Shown here one piece after another: positions 1 through 53,820 of a stretch of DNA of 64,000 nucleotides; position 1 is the first letter of the stretch, and every line of letters begins with the position of its first letter. The notes beneath the pieces are model-generated. The model was not told the DNA's origin. It saw only the letters and a program-made list of their open reading frames with translations, and did no database searches. The DNA is taken from the NCBI GenBank assembly GCA_029931535.1, contig JAQPZY010001200.1, positions 813,501 through 877,500 of the forward strand, given 5' to 3'. The position numbers were made by a program, and so were the translations under genes. The DNA comes from Margaritifera margaritifera (Eukaryota > Mollusca > Bivalvia > Unionida > Margaritiferidae).

Positions 1-483
1 TTCATTCAAAGGAAGTCCAGCCATATGTCAGTATTTTCATGTTTACACAACACTTTCTTCTCCATATCAAGACTAGAATACAATTTATGTTTCTCTGTGG
101 TACATATAAGTCAGCTGATTATTACTGATGTGTGTCCAGGTCAGATGTCTTCTAAATTGCAGGTAGTAAGTTATATAGGTTTTCATTTGCTTTGTTCAAA
201 GTCACATGAGACTCGATAGTAAACATATCCCTAATACATATTACTGAATTTACTAGAACATAAAAACCTACGCTCGTATTTCATGTTTACAGTTTTAAAG
301 TTTTCAAAAGAATACTATGTCCTGAAGTGTCGTCTGCTATTGCTTAAAATTGCTTAATCAGTACACCGTGTGAACAAAAGAACACATTTTAATAGTATCA
401 ACTAGTGCAGAGGGCATATATCTTCTGAAATTAAGTTAGACAAATTTGGAGAAACAAATTAAAATATCTTTTATTGCGGATTA

Positions 484-485
<2 letters not shown>

Positions 486-549
<64 letters not shown>
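486..549. repeat. (TA)n microsatellite
   Basis: About 64 bases of uninterrupted TA dinucleotide. Confidence 0.97.
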
Positions 550-550
<1 letters not shown>

Positions 551-1411
551 CTGTCACCTGTTCTCAGCGATCACATGTTCGCAAAGGCAATTCTAATTTC
601 ATCCAAGCAAATTTCCTATATAAATGTCCTGTATGTAACAGTAACATTTAAAAAAAAAAATTCGCTTCTACTTGTAAAATCCACTCACGCTGACAGTGTG
701 ATTCAATGTCGTCAATATGTCAAATTCGAAAGCGTGGCAGTTTTTATCATTGGGGTAGAGGTTCGAAGCTATTCGTTTGCTGGATGGCGGGAAAAGTAGC
801 ACTTGCTATCGCAACAGAAATGTCCCAGTGTGACGGGTTTAGTTCGATATCTTCATATATTTGCCTGTGAATTAAAGCTATATCTAAATATAAGTTCGTC
901 TTTTAGAAGAAATTCGAGTTACGGCCCTTTCCATTAGGGTCAGGGGTCATTCAGTATTTAAACCTTGTCTGTTAACTCCGGCAAAGTTTCGGTTCACGGG
1001 ACACAAAGAATAGCCATATATGGCTTTTTATTTCTTATTCATCACCGGCTTCTCACGTAAGCTGACTGTATTTTGATCTCGGCGAGTTGAACACCTGGCT
1101 TTATCCAGATATTATTTATAAAGCGTGAAAAGCTGCTTCCAATTGAAACTTATATAAGCTGGCAGACAAAAGAGTCACTCCTCTGTTTTATATGTAAGCT
1201 GTAAATCAGTAGTGCAATTATTGTTTTGTCAGGGTGCACAAAAGAAACTAAGATCAGTGACTATTTTAAGTCAGTGTTGATTTAATTTATAGGATGGAAT
1301 AAAGTGAGCAGGATACAGTAATCTTGTGTGGAACATAAATTTGGGACAGAACAACATACATACGTGTATTGTATGATTATGTTGAATAGTGCACACAAAC
1401 AATACTTATGA

Positions 1412-1449
<38 letters not shown>
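1412..1449. repeat. (AAT)n microsatellite
   Basis: A run of AAT trinucleotides of about 38 bases. The minus-strand ORF over it reads as a poly-leucine string, an artefact of the repeat. Confidence 0.95.
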
Positions 1450-1450
<1 letters not shown>

Positions 1451-1578
1451 GATAATGATATTCGGTGCATAGTATCTGTTCAAAAATAAATTTTAAAAGG
1501 TGAACCTGTGTTCAGAGGTCACCTGTGTACAACAGCCAGTTTTACCTTTTCCCAAGTGTGGTCGCTGTTGACAGGTGT

Positions 1579-1581
<3 letters not shown>

Positions 1582-1648
<67 letters not shown>
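1582..1648. repeat. (TA)n microsatellite
   Basis: About 67 bases of TA, directly abutting a copy of the dispersed repeat that follows it. Confidence 0.97.
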
Positions 1649-1651
<3 letters not shown>

Positions 1652-1654
1652 ACA

Positions 1655-1890
1655 AACAGTGCAAAACCAGATTTTAACTAGCCTGATCGCATTCGACTTT
1701 CATTGAGTCTTTGTCAAAGGTAAACACCAAACATAGACAAACAATTAACACAAAAAAAGTGTTGAAATTACAAAAGTTTACATGACTATTTCTAATACAA
1801 TTTAAGCTTGAAAATGTTTGAAGTTTCGCCTAGTTGGGATGATTCAACTTGACTGATGATGTGGTAAAGTAGTTGGTATTGACCTACAAA
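1655..1890 (-). repeat. Dispersed repeat, copy 1
   Basis: Read on the minus strand, this stretch is similar to 19,780-19,945 and 49,478-49,650. Shared blocks include a sequence near GGTCAATACCAACTA, a block like TTTCAACACTT and a TGTTTGGTGTTT / GTTTGTTTCTGTT-like block. Like the second copy, it ends against a (TA)n tract. The class (SINE, MITE or other) is not clear, and no coding capacity is seen. Confidence 0.6.
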
Positions 1891-3144
1891 TGTAGGAGCT
1901 ATAGCGGCATCTGTTTTTGTTTAAAGTGAAGTGGTGTAACCGTACATTCTATCCCGGATATTTCATCGCTCCTATAATGCGAGTAATGACTAGAGCAATA
2001 ATAATACCAGGAAGAAATACAAAAAAATACCAGTAGTAATTATAGGCGAGTGAGTGAGTAATGAGCAAAATGAATGAATTATTTAATTGACTGTTATTCG
2101 CCAGATGATATTGTTTATTTGTATAAATTTAGCTATCAGAACCTATACATGAATACAGTTTTAAACACTATTAGCCAGATTGCATAATGACGTGCATTGT
2201 GTGGGCTGACTGTTCAATAGAAAGGTCCGATTGTGTTTATGACTGTAAATAAGTATTATATTCAACATAATGCAATAAACATTCTTGATTACAGATACCT
2301 TATGTTTGATATCTTGACATCATCTGGCTCCTACATTATAACATTTATTTAAATAAACTTGCCAAGAACTGTCTTTACCGACCGCGTGCTTTGCCATTAC
2401 AAAGTGGGACTTTCGTCCGTATTTCATCAGTTTTTCTCCCTGATGAAAATAAAGTTAATATGATAACTTTTCGATATATTGATATGATGAACTTATTATT
2501 AAAATATAGGACACATTTTCAATGACAAATGGTTAATTTTGAAAAGGGAAAAGATATGATAGTTTCCACATGAATAAGCTCTATATTTTACGAGTATATT
2601 CGGCAGGAACGTGATCATATTTTGACCAGATTTTGTCTTTACATTTGTTTAACAGTATTAGAAAGCAGACGTTGTGCAAGTTATGTTAGCTTTGGACACC
2701 CCAAACTTTGTTTGTGCTATCGTTTTGTGATTCGATCGAATACAATGGCGTAGTTTACATCTCATTCAATCTCACCATGCAATGCACAAATAAAGGTTGT
2801 TTATATGTGTGATGTCATATGGACATAGGTCTATCGCACCTCAATTTAACGCTCACTACCTTTGCAAGAGATGTAATTAGATAAAGATACTCGTTGTTGG
2901 CGGTTTGCTCAACAATTGATTGCTATGAAATATGACCTTGATAGTGTCTTCAATTGGGCATACCGATCTTATCTAAACACTATGAGAAATGTAGACTTAC
3001 AGCAAACAGAGAGTGAACTTTGTACCGATGAAAGGAAGCTCAAAAGGTCCTTAGGGATTAAATTATAACGTGATTTAGTCTAATTTGTTTTTATACTTCC
3101 ACCCAATTATAATGATATAATGATTACAATGACGATCCTGCTAA

Positions 3145-3240
3145 TGATGATAACTATAGTTACCACTACTACTACTAGCGCAACCATTAGTAATTATAGT
3201 AGTTGTGGTAGTAGTAGCAGCAGCAGCAGTGGTGCCATTA
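3145..3240. repeat. ACT/GTA/GCA trinucleotide-rich tract
   Basis: Imperfect ACT, then AGT, then AGC trinucleotide runs. The plus-strand ORF over it gives poly-Thr and poly-Ser strings, typical of low-complexity DNA rather than a gene. Confidence 0.8.
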
Positions 3241-4509
3241 TTGTAACAGCTACTGTCATTATTGCTGTGGTTAGACTGCTTGTATCGCTTGAAACAGTTC
3301 AAGAACTGTTATTACAACTGCTGCCTCTTTTGCATTACTGACATAGTTTTGTCAGGAAATGAATAAATTGTTTTGATTGATCTTATCTTAGATTCATACC
3401 AAAAACGGGAAAATGGATACATGTAACACATTGTCATGATCCGGAATTTACCTGTAGAAAAGTAGGTATCAAAACAGCGGACTCTAAAATAACGATCGTT
3501 CCGTCAGCCTTATCTATAAGGGTTGGTAAACCACCCTATCGATATGGAGTCGGCAGGCATTTATTAGTAGTATTTCCTTTCGTGCAAAAGGATGCTCCAT
3601 CTAACGTAGGCCTTAATTGCTCTTATGACTCCTAGGCACCAGTGTGCATCTTTTTATGTAACTTCATGGTTTTAGCACGAACTTCGGCATATCTGAAGTA
3701 TTTTGTTTTTCTTCTATATACAGGTCAAAGGGATGGACTTTCCAGTATATTTCCCAATGTATATCTCCGAGCATGTAGCTAATTTAGCTTTATTATCCGT
3801 TGTAACATTAAAATCATGCTCTATATAAAGCTGATTCTGCATATATTTGGGATATACATTTCCAACAGCTATAAAGTTCCCAGTCTTTAAATTATTTGTT
3901 TGTTTGTTTAGTGATAAATGATGTCTGATGTCAAAATGAGAGGTTACATTCAAGACAAGTATTATTTATTGTCATGATCAAGTTCTCGGCGTATCAAACG
4001 AAAAGATCATGACGAAAACATGAGATGCACAAGCACCACCCTCGAATGCTAAAAACATGTAAATATGGAGAATTAGGTCAAAGAAGAATGCGAGCTTGTG
4101 TCTGTTTTCGAAGGGGCTAATATCTTGATGGAGCTTAAAATGTTCTAGTTTTCAAGCTTTTAAAATAAAAGGTACCCACTGTATCTAAGGGTGTTCTGAT
4201 GGGGTGGAGTGGAGATTTTTGATAGGATAGTGAATTATGTTTTACAGCCCAAAAAATGATGTTTGATGTACTGTCAAAGCGCACCAAGTTATCCTTTCAA
4301 AGGTCAAAAAAATCTAAAATTATTTGCGGATCCCTCACAAGTATGGCTCACCGCCACTTCGTTCCAAGTCCACACCTCAAAAAAGCACACGCTGGTTCTC
4401 TGCACAAAGAGCGTGTTCCGGGTATCATGTTCTGGATGTTCGAGAGTGGAGAAGGACGCTATAATGTGCACCAGTATCAAGAGCAGACCACTCGAATGCA
4501 GCCAGAGTT

Positions 4510-4655
4510 TCTGGTAGTAGTAGTAGTAGTAGTTACAGCAGCATCAATAGTGATAGTATCAGAAGCAGTAGTAATAATAGTCGTGGTGGCAGCAGCAGTA
4601 GAATTAGCAGTTGTAATAAAGGCAGCAGTAGTAGTAGTAGTAGCAGCAGGATGAG
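4510..4655. repeat. GTA/GCA trinucleotide-rich tract
   Basis: Imperfect GTA and GCA runs producing poly-Val/Ala peptides in one frame. Seen as low-complexity repeat, not coding sequence. Confidence 0.8.
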
Positions 4656-4738
4656 TTGTATTTGCAACAGCAATATTATAGTATGGTCCCGATGGATTCT
4701 GAATCGTACCCAGTACTAATTCTCAGAAACTAACAGCA

Positions 4739-5407
4739 TGCCACATATCAAATGCATATAAGAATATTAGTCTCCTTCCATACCTTACAGATTTCTTTCA
4801 TTCTTGCCAATGTTCGATGTTACTGCCTTGTGTTTTCAAATAAAAAAGAAATTGAACAGCGTCCGTAATCTTGAAGCGCCATGGCTGTACTAGTCTATGT
4901 TTACGACGTGGGAGTACGCAGCTTCCGGCTATTCGGCAAATTCCGGGAGAGCCTGATATGAGTTGCATCTCTTTCAGGCATTTATGAGTAATTCCCCTTA
5001 GTTTATTTCCTTGTATGGAAATATTGACGAATACATATGGAACGTCTATACAGATTATCCTAGTGTACAGCCGGTATTGCGGTTTCAGAAGAGACAAAAG
5101 TAGTATCATTATTAAAGAAATTAAGGTATAACGTTATGAAAGTTTTGAAAAGTTGTATGTTGACATTGTTACAAGCAGACGATGTTTGCTTACGTACCGC
5201 ACGTGGGTCCGGAACACCCCGTCATCTCACCTTCTTGCATAGACTCTTCAGGCTTCCGGAAAACAACCGAAACTTTATTATTGTCTTCACCGTTGAGAGC
5301 CACATTTTTTTAAAGAAGAAAGCATTAACATCGAACATTGGCAAGAATGAAAGAAATCTGTAAGGTATGGAAGGAACATAATATTCTTATCTGTATTTGA
5401 GATGTGG
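4739..5407. mobile_element. Non-autonomous TIR element (MITE-like), about 670 bp
   Basis: The left arm at 4,739-4,825 is the near-exact reverse complement of 5,324-5,407. Both arms read outward-in as TGCCACAT..., then a long shared block containing CCTTCCATACCTTACAGATT and TTGCCAATGTTCGATGTTA. The interior carries two unrelated short ORFs and no transposase motif. Arms of about 85 bp on a 670-bp body fit a deleted DNA transposon or MITE. The target duplication is not clear, so the superfamily is unassigned. Confidence 0.8.
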
Positions 5408-7039
5408 CAATTTAGGGGTGAAACAATACACCTCTGCCATGTATAGATACACATATCAACTTGATGGTCTTTTCATCTTTAGAAGGTATGTCAATGGTAG
5501 GGTGGTGTCATATTTTATGTGTTGACATATTGTATGTATTTCCAGTATGGAGATCAGAAACAAACATAGACTATCATCTGTTCATATGCCATTCTCATCC
5601 TTGACAAGATAAAAAATAAAAAATAATAATAATAATACTTCCATACAGACTTCCTGTTAGCTGTTAATGATTTTTATTCAACCTTTAAGGCCATTTCAGG
5701 CTGCTCCTTTCGATCAGATGCATGACTCATCCTGGTCACCACGCCCTTTGTTTTGCATTGAATGAATATTTTTTAACATCTTATTACCTATTTCATGTCT
5801 TCACTTAAATTTGGAAGGCATTACGGTGTTATATTCAAAACGGAAGAAACAGTGCAATTTCCTTGTGCAAGGAAAATCTTATGTAGAACAAGTCCGAGTG
5901 TGAGAGCGGAGATGACTAACAACCAAATCCTTGACATTGTACTTCCTGCAGATGCTAAACAACTGCCGCGGCCACAGGCACTTGTTTCTGTCAGTGAAAA
6001 AGGAAATTATTGACAACACCCACTTCCCTTCTACAAATTGACAAGGTGGCTATAACTCGTGCGTTTGGATTCTGCCCCCTTGCCGATTCTGTGCTAATTA
6101 TCTATTTTTTTATCCCATCGGCACGTTCGGTCGCTGATTACATATATCAACGTAAAAGGAGACATTCCAAGCTTAATCCCCATGTACTATTTAATTACTT
6201 TAAAGATCATTTAATAGACACTTTTGTGTGAAGTTTCTATGTTGTTTAGTATCTATTTAGTATAGAGTTTGGATGCCAATATTTCCGGTATGTCACGCAG
6301 TGAACACGCTACAGTTAATTATGATTGGTGCTTATTGTTTTATCCTGGACTTGAACAAACAATAACTACTAATCGGAATTGAATGTAATATATTTCACTG
6401 TGTGGCACACCGGAAGTGTTGCCTTCAATTTGATCGAAATAGACAAGATGCGATGCAACAGATAAATTATCAGTAAAGTACTTAAATCATACATGGGGAA
6501 CAAATCTGCAATGTCATCTTTCCGTTGATATATGTTATCAGTGGCTGAAGATGCAGACGGGATGAACTAATTAGCATGGAATTGAGGCGGGGGAAGAGGG
6601 TATATTTCGAACCACGTGAGTTAATCACCTTGTGCTAATTTGCAGAAAGCGAGTGGGTGTTGTCAATAGTTTTATTTTTTACTGACAGAAATGAGTGCAT
6701 GTACTTGCTACGGCTGTCTCAGATGAATTCTCAATTTAAAGAATGAAAAGGCAAATGACTAATCATTATTCACGACTGCTGAAGATTAAAGTAACTTGTA
6801 TAGAGTAAGTATCGTTTTGTATCGATTCTTCCCCTCTTGTATCGATATGGGTATCGATATAGAATATTTAGAGCAAATATGATAAAGTTCATAATAAGTG
6901 TTAGTTAAGACATGACATTTCAAAGCAAGGAGGAGCTTAAGGGTCGTACATATTCAGGAACAGGTGTGGCCCCTTCAGTTTGATCAATTGTAATGGTGTA
7001 CGTTTCATTTTTTAGCTATTGTTATTATTATTATTGCAG
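5408..7039. other. Non-coding DNA before the first coding exon
   Basis: No gene recognised. The splice acceptor at 7,038-7,039, just before the ATG exon, implies at least one untranslated exon upstream. I could not pick it out. Confidence 0.5.
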
Positions 7040-48365
<41,326 letters not shown>

Positions 48366-48479
48366 GTAAAGTATAAATACATTCAGTCCTTACAAATAAA
48401 TTGCACACAGTGATTGAATAAATGTTCTAACATTTTTAACTCTCTTTGTTGCTGCAATATATATATATAGCATGTAACA

Positions 48480-49240
48480 AACTGACAAAGATCAGTGCAA
48501 ACCAGGTTTAAACTTGATGAATCGAGGCTACGACAAAGATAGCGGAGACAACACAGAGGACTAAACAAAAATCCACAATGACCTCTTAAAATATAGACAA
48601 AAGAAAAAGATTGATCGGATATCATTTACCCGGACCTACCAGCGAGAAAACTCAAAGGCAGTTCAAGTCTGCCACAAACACTATCCCATTGTGGAATCGT
48701 GTAACACACTAAAGTTAATCCTCTTGAACAAACAATTCGTATCCTACCGTAGACAAAACTCTCAGAGACTTTATAATCAGAGCAAAGTTGACGCCAATCA
48801 CACACCAAGACCATACTTGCACATCCTAGTCCAGGGGTGTTAAAAGGTGCAAAAGCTTGTCAACATACGATAGAGACCCACACATTCTGTATCGCAGTGA
48901 TGAGTGAAAAATAGAAACTGGGAATGTAATTTACCTCATCACATGTAAGATGTGTGGCCATCAGTATATAGGAGAAACCAAAAAACTACACAAATGGGTC
49001 AAATCTTCACAGATTTGATTGGATGACAAAGAAGCTGGAGAGAAATCCAGTAGCAGAATACTTGTCTTCCCCATGCCATATTTTAAGTGATATTATAGTA
49101 ACTGCAATTGTTCACATCCGCAGCTGGAGTTGTGAAACCAGAACAGGAATCTTTACTGGATACACCGCCTAAGAAAACCAAAATCAAGCAGCTTAAACCA
49201 GGAAAACTCAAAACTGGCACCCGTAAATAAAATCACTATC
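48480..49240 (+). pseudogene. Penelope-like element fragment with GIY-YIG domain
   Basis: Plus-strand frames give HKHYPIVESCNTLKLILLN, FVSYRRQNSQRLYNQSK and then NVIYLITCKMCGHQYIGET followed by RFDWMTKKLERNPVAEYLSS. That is the linker-to-GIY-YIG order of Penelope-like retroelements, with the V-I-Y-L-I-x-C-x-x-C and Q-Y-I-G-E-T core. Frames shift at least twice. It is in sense orientation, just downstream of exon 13, while the other copy near 10.8 kb is antisense. Confidence 0.65.
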
Positions 49241-49477
49241 TGCTTAGAGCCCATATTTTGTTTTGTAAAAGAAAACGATCATTCAGTTATTTAATAATTA
49301 TTCACTTGCGTATACAAATTACTGCTTTTGTAGTTTTTATTGGTATTATTATTATTATTATTATTATTGTTGTTATTACTGTCATTAGAGAAACATGAAT
49401 TATCTGGGGTATAATCTACGATTACACTACTTTATATTATGGAGGTAGATGACGCTATTGTTCCTTAATTTGTAGTG

Positions 49478-49650
49478 ATTTGCAGGTCAATACCAACTAG
49501 ATTGCCATCTTATCATCGAAGGTCAAACCATTAAGGAGCGACATCGAAAATTTCAACACTTCCATTAGATATACTACCATGTAAAAGTTTGTAAATTCAG
49601 GGCTTTCTTTAGCGTTTATTGTCGTGTTTGTTTCTGTTCTGTAACTGAGT
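49478..49650 (+). repeat. Dispersed repeat, copy 3
   Basis: Similar to 19,780-19,945 and to the minus strand of 1,655-1,890 (GGTCAATACCAACTA, ATTTCAACACTT, GTGTTTGTTTCTGTTCTGTA). Unlike the other two it has no (TA)n tail. Confidence 0.6.
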
Positions 49651-50228
49651 AAGTTAAGATTTGAACAGATTATCAGGTTTTTTTTATTGGCACGGTTATG
49701 TGTTTAATTTTGTTATTCGCTAATTTCACGGGTTTTTTTTCTCATTTTGCCTTTTAACATTGAAATGTAATTGTCCTTAGGTCGACTAGTAAACCTTTTA
49801 TGACTTGCGCTATTTAATTACTTAATTATTTTGTCTGGTAGAATCCCTTGTGTAGTCAATCGTAAACTGGCTCAAAGAAATTATAATTATCAACATTATG
49901 ATATAATTGAATTCCATGTTTGTTGTTGAACCTATCGACATCTTAAATATATTTTACAAAAGCATGCTGTAATTGACTGACAGCGGAGGTAATCATAGCT
50001 TAGTAAATAGTGTTAATTATGTTCCTTGTCTCATAACCATCTATTACTGTGAAGTTTTACATAATTTATGGAATTGAAACTTTCTGTTATTTTCGTACTT
50101 AATTAACGCACTATTTAGATGATTTTTCTTTAGGTGTTTTATCAGATATAGCAGGTTTGCAAATGTAACCAACACCAGATCTAAAACAACAATACCACCA
50201 CCTATCCAGTAATAGATTTTGTTTGATT

Positions 50229-50779
50229 TTAGCGAACGTGTATAATTTCTTTCATTTTATGATGCCACAGTTGCTTCTTGTTTCTGCTGTAACTTCCTGC
50301 TCCCCCTGCGGATTCGGGGTTGTAGAATAATCCTGATGCGTCCTGGCTGCATGTCGTAAGACGCGACTGAGTAGAGGCAACCTGTTTACCGTGGGTTGCT
50401 TCCCGTGTCGTTGGAGGATCCTGGTTGTTGAGTAGAGGGGTTGCCGCTCTGATGCAACACACTACTTTGGCCACACCTTCAGCTAGACGGGTGGTTAGAA
50501 GGTCCCGGTCTGATCAATCGCCAGGTTACGCCAAGCTTCAGGGGCTGTGTTAAAGACTAAGTTTCGCTGATTTGTATAGTGTAGTGTTCAAATGTCACCT
50601 TTGTGACTAAAACAACATACTGTTGTTTTTCAAACCTTACAAAGTACATATCCTATGTGGGCGGTGGAAATGGTCAATTGAGTAAAGTTTGTTCTTTGCT
50701 CTAATAAATCACTCGATGTAACCATGACATGAGAAACGCAATAAATTAGTGTAAATCTCTGACCCCTTTTGGGGCCCCG
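50229..50779 (+). mobile_element. Probable 5' untranslated part of the Jockey-like LINE
   Basis: A GC-richer stretch immediately before the LINE ORF1 remains, without coding pattern on the plus strand. The 81-codon minus ORF is probably antisense noise. Its position makes it the natural 5' UTR of the LINE, but this is inferred from placement only. Confidence 0.35.
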
Positions 50780-51780
50780 ATGCGGGTGGGGAGCGCAGGT
50801 GACGAATATTTTATTATGCCACTATGGGAAACCCACCCAAAACTTCAGCCAATTGGGTTAGACCTGGTCTCAGAAGGAGCGGGAATACTTCAACTAGCGA
50901 CTCCGATGAGCAAACTCGCTCGAGTAACGAAAATTGGCCAAAATGTTGTCGTCATTGAATACAATTATGAAAATCAAAAGACGAACAAAACTGTCACCGT
51001 TTGTGAGAGCTAAAGCATTTCAGAGCTTGGCTGGAAGAAGTGTGAAAACAAAATATTAGTTCGGGCCAAGAATTTGTAGAGTGTAGCTGCAAAGCTCACT
51101 CGGATATTAAGGTATTTCCACACAAATCTCTCAACTCTTCAAGAGGAGTTGTTCGATTTAGGTTGCTGTAGTGAAGCTGAGACACTCAAAAATCTTAGCT
51201 TTCAGAACGTGCCACATGTTAAAGGAATCAACATTCGCCGTACCGGCAAGTTGATTCGCACAATCAGTTATATCCTCACGTTGAACTGCCCCACTTTACC
51301 TACATCGATCAAAGCCGGGTTCTTGAATATCAGATTACCCTTTTATCCCCAATTCTGTGCGGTGTTTTCACTGCGAAAAATATGTCTACCACAAAGATAG
51401 CAGCAAGAGGAAACCAGTGTGCCCCAGATGTGGGCAGCAGGGTCACGATGGATCGTTTTGCACAGAAAAAGTCTCATGTTTAATTGCTAGGGAGAACATT
51501 TCTCGCACGACAGAGACTGCCCTAAGTGGAAAGTCGAGAAGGAGATCCAATGCGTGAAACAGGAGAAGGCATGAGATTTCCTGAGGCCAGTAAATATGTG
51601 AAACCACAACTCAACTGAATATAGCTGGCAAAACCAATGCCAGCGAGACTAAAGTGGAGAAGAAAACTTCCATAAATACTGCCTGTATCCGGACATACAT
51701 TACATGGCCGGAAGGTCAAGCCAAATTTAGCTTAACGCCATCAAAACTTGTGCTAGCAGCCACCCAAAAATAGAGTGAAA
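50780..51780 (+). pseudogene. LINE ORF1 (gag-like, zinc-knuckle) remains
   Basis: Frames chain from VIEYNYENQKTNKTVTVCES, through FQSLAGRSVK, HKSLNSSRGVVRF and INIRRTGKLIRT, to paired zinc knuckles at 51,357-51,470. The second knuckle CPRCGQQGHDGSFC keeps C-x2-C-x4-H-x4-C; the first has lost its last cysteine. A third is split by a frame shift (GEHFSR-like). This nucleic-acid-binding ORF1 type belongs to Jockey-superfamily LINEs. At least three shifts make it dead. Confidence 0.75.
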
Positions 51781-51783
51781 CAG

Positions 51784-52219
51784 ATAAAACAAATATGCAT
51801 GCTGAGAGTGTAGTGAGAAAGGTAAAAAAAAGAACAAACAAACAAAAAAAAAAAAAAACAAACAAAAAAAAACAAAAACAAAAAACGAGAAACAAAACAA
51901 AACAAAACCCCAAACCCAAGATAAACAATGCTACAATCGAAAGAAGACTTAAATCCAGCCCAATAAAAGAGCAGCAAACCACTGGGCCCAGTGGAAATAA
52001 AATCTGTAAGACATATATAACATTCCAAACTTTACTACTGAGAAGCAAATTAAATCCGGTCCACCATTTCACCTTTGTATGTGAGTTCGAGACTCGGCTC
52101 GACCAACGTGGGTATGTGAGAATGCTTGCCAGTAGCTAAATGTGGGTCGATGGTTCTTCCCGGGTTCTTCTTCCACCAAATATACTGGCCGCTATGTATA
52201 GCCTATACTGTTCTGAAAA
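51784..52219 (+). repeat. A-rich tract and SINE-like segment between ORF1 and ORF2
   Basis: 51,828-51,912 is an A-rich run. From about 52,084 the sequence (CGACCAACGTGGG..., TTCTTCCCGGGTTC, TTCTTCCACCA, AATGGCGTTAAGCCCC) resembles the tail half of short repeats common in molluscs. It may be a SINE relic interrupting the LINE between its two ORFs. Confidence 0.35.
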
Positions 52220-52522
52220 ATGGCGTTAAGCCCCACAAAACCAAACCATCTCCCTCTAAGCACTCCAATCAATCAATCTGGGTTTGACGATCTTATTGAA
52301 CAGTTACCAACACCTTTTGGTTTGCTTTGCGACTTTAGCAGCAACCATACAATTTGGGGATGTAAAGATATCAACGAGAGAGGGAAGAAGATTGAAGATG
52401 TTGTTTTAAAACACAATCTTAGCCTTTTTAATGATAAAGATCTGATGCCATCAGGGAACGGGAAAATGTCCTTCAACATTTAAATGCCAATCCAACAATT
52501 GAAAATCTGAATGAATACCGTA
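52220..52522 (+). pseudogene. LINE ORF2 endonuclease part, cut by the Maverick
   Basis: SGFDDLIEQLPTPFGLLCDF leads to SSNHTIWGCKDINERGKKIE and HNLSLFND, the central part of an APE-type endonuclease (G-D-F-N-x-H-x-x-W is here C-D-F-S-S-N-H-T-I-W). After a shift, NPTIENLNEYR from the linker before the reverse transcriptase runs up to the Maverick insertion point. Upstream endonuclease residues are missing. Confidence 0.8.
52518..52522. repeat. Target site duplication, left (CCGTA)
   Basis: CCGTA directly precedes the left terminal AG of the Maverick; the same five bases follow the right end. Mavericks usually duplicate six bases. The sixth differs here (A on the left, T on the right), which fits one later mutation. 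Confidence 0.75.
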
Positions 52523-52660
52523 AGCTGAGGTACATTGGGCATTTTAGACGGGATAGCTGGGGACAAGTCAGCCCTTCTATACCCCATGACTTTAGTATTT
52601 TTATCTTAGTCGTTGCACACTAGTGCATGTGCAGTTGGGTTTGCAAAATATAATCACACA
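52523..52660 (+). repeat. Left terminal inverted repeat
   Basis: Begins AGCTGAGGTACATTGGGCAT and matches the reverse complement of 62,712-62,849 through TTTTAGAC, ATACCCCATG, TTATCTTAGTCGTT and TTGGGTTT-CAAAATATAA, with scattered substitutions. The AG start is typical of Maverick ends. Confidence 0.93.
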
Positions 52661-53820
52661 TGTGTGCGTGTATGTGTGTGTGCAAGCTGTTATACAAAAT
52701 AGTTACTCGACTTTTACTGTTTGCAAATCAACTACCCGGTTTCTTATTTGTGCTTGGAGTTGCCTGTGATTTTCCATTTCCGCCAACACGGTCTCGAAAT
52801 CGGTCGCGCTAATGATTTTATCTTCGATAGCCACTGAGTACAACTTTGCAATCGCATTGAGACTACTTTGTACTTTCGCTTCGATTATTTTTCACGCCGC
52901 AAAACATGGAGGGTCCATTATAATTCTTCTATTAATATTGTCATAGTGGAGACTAATTACTCGACAGACTGACCTTGTTCAGGTTCCATACGCGCACGCA
53001 CTTCCAACCAAGCATTTTTCTTTACTTGCACAATCGTCATACAATCAAAGAAAATATCTTCCAGAAGAATAAATAGATCTCCGGCGATTGTACGTTCCGG
53101 GGATTTGGCACCACGCTGATATAGAAACACAATGATTACACCTTTGCTTTGTACCTCTAACGATCGTTTTCGTCCAAGAACTGTTACACGAACAAGTGCG
53201 TCCTTGTTGAAGAACAGTCGAGATATTTCTCTTCTTAGTTGAGTTAATGTTGGTTTAACAAATTCGATGAGGAATTTCACCGGAGTGGATTCACCTCTGA
53301 ATATGACTTCATCATTGTAGAAACAATCCCTGGATATTTTTCACACCTGGTGGTGCAGTCAACGATCGGGTATTTTCACGCGCCAAAGCAATGATCCCAA
53401 GTTGGCTTCGAGTTGGTATGTCCACACCAGTGTGGTCCAAACGGTTGATTTCTATTTGGCCCTTCGCAAGGTTATATTTGAGCGGATACGAGGGTCTGGT
53501 AAAGCCATTATGAGGCAGATATTCGTCGACAAGTGGAACAAAATCACTATCGATGTTGGCATCACTGGTCAGCCGATTCAACACCGCGTCGGTAAATTCC
53601 GGAACCTCATCACCGCGGTCAGAATCTATCATGGATATAATGATAAATCTAATCTTACACACCAACGCCAAAGACGGTTAAGAACCCGTCCGGATAAACG
53701 TTGAGTATTTCAAACGGAATTTCATCTCCGGCGACTAATGATGTTGATATGTCATATGTGTAAAATTCTGCAATAGGGTCCAATTTTATTAATACGTCAT
53801 ATTACTGGTAGAAAAATAAA
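52661..53820 (-). pseudogene. Unrecognised Maverick protein(s)
   Basis: Three collinear minus-strand frames: AEFYTYDISTSLVAGDEIPF near 53.75 kb; RGDEVPEFTDAVLNRLTSDA through IEINRLDHTGVDIPTRSQLG at 53.65-53.31 kb; and KFLIEFVKPTLTQLRREISR through GDLFILLEDIFFDCMTIVQV to 52.96 kb. Together about 280 codons with two shifts. The order suggests one late structural or accessory protein at the end of the leftward transcription unit. I could not match it to a named family. Confidence 0.5.

Larger units (their letters stand above)
1..3119. other. Upstream non-coding DNA
   Basis: I see no convincing gene here. The stretch holds two long (TA)n tracts, one AAT trinucleotide tract and one copy of a dispersed repeat, all listed separately. 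Short ORFs in it have no recognisable domain or splice context. Confidence 0.6.

Noticed and set aside
4256..4654. 132-codon plus ORF with poly-Val/Ala end
   Set aside because: The C-terminal half is a trinucleotide repeat and the rest has no domain.
51716..52072. 118-codon minus ORF, Phe/Val/Leu-rich
   Set aside because: Reverse translation of the A-rich tract between the LINE ORFs.
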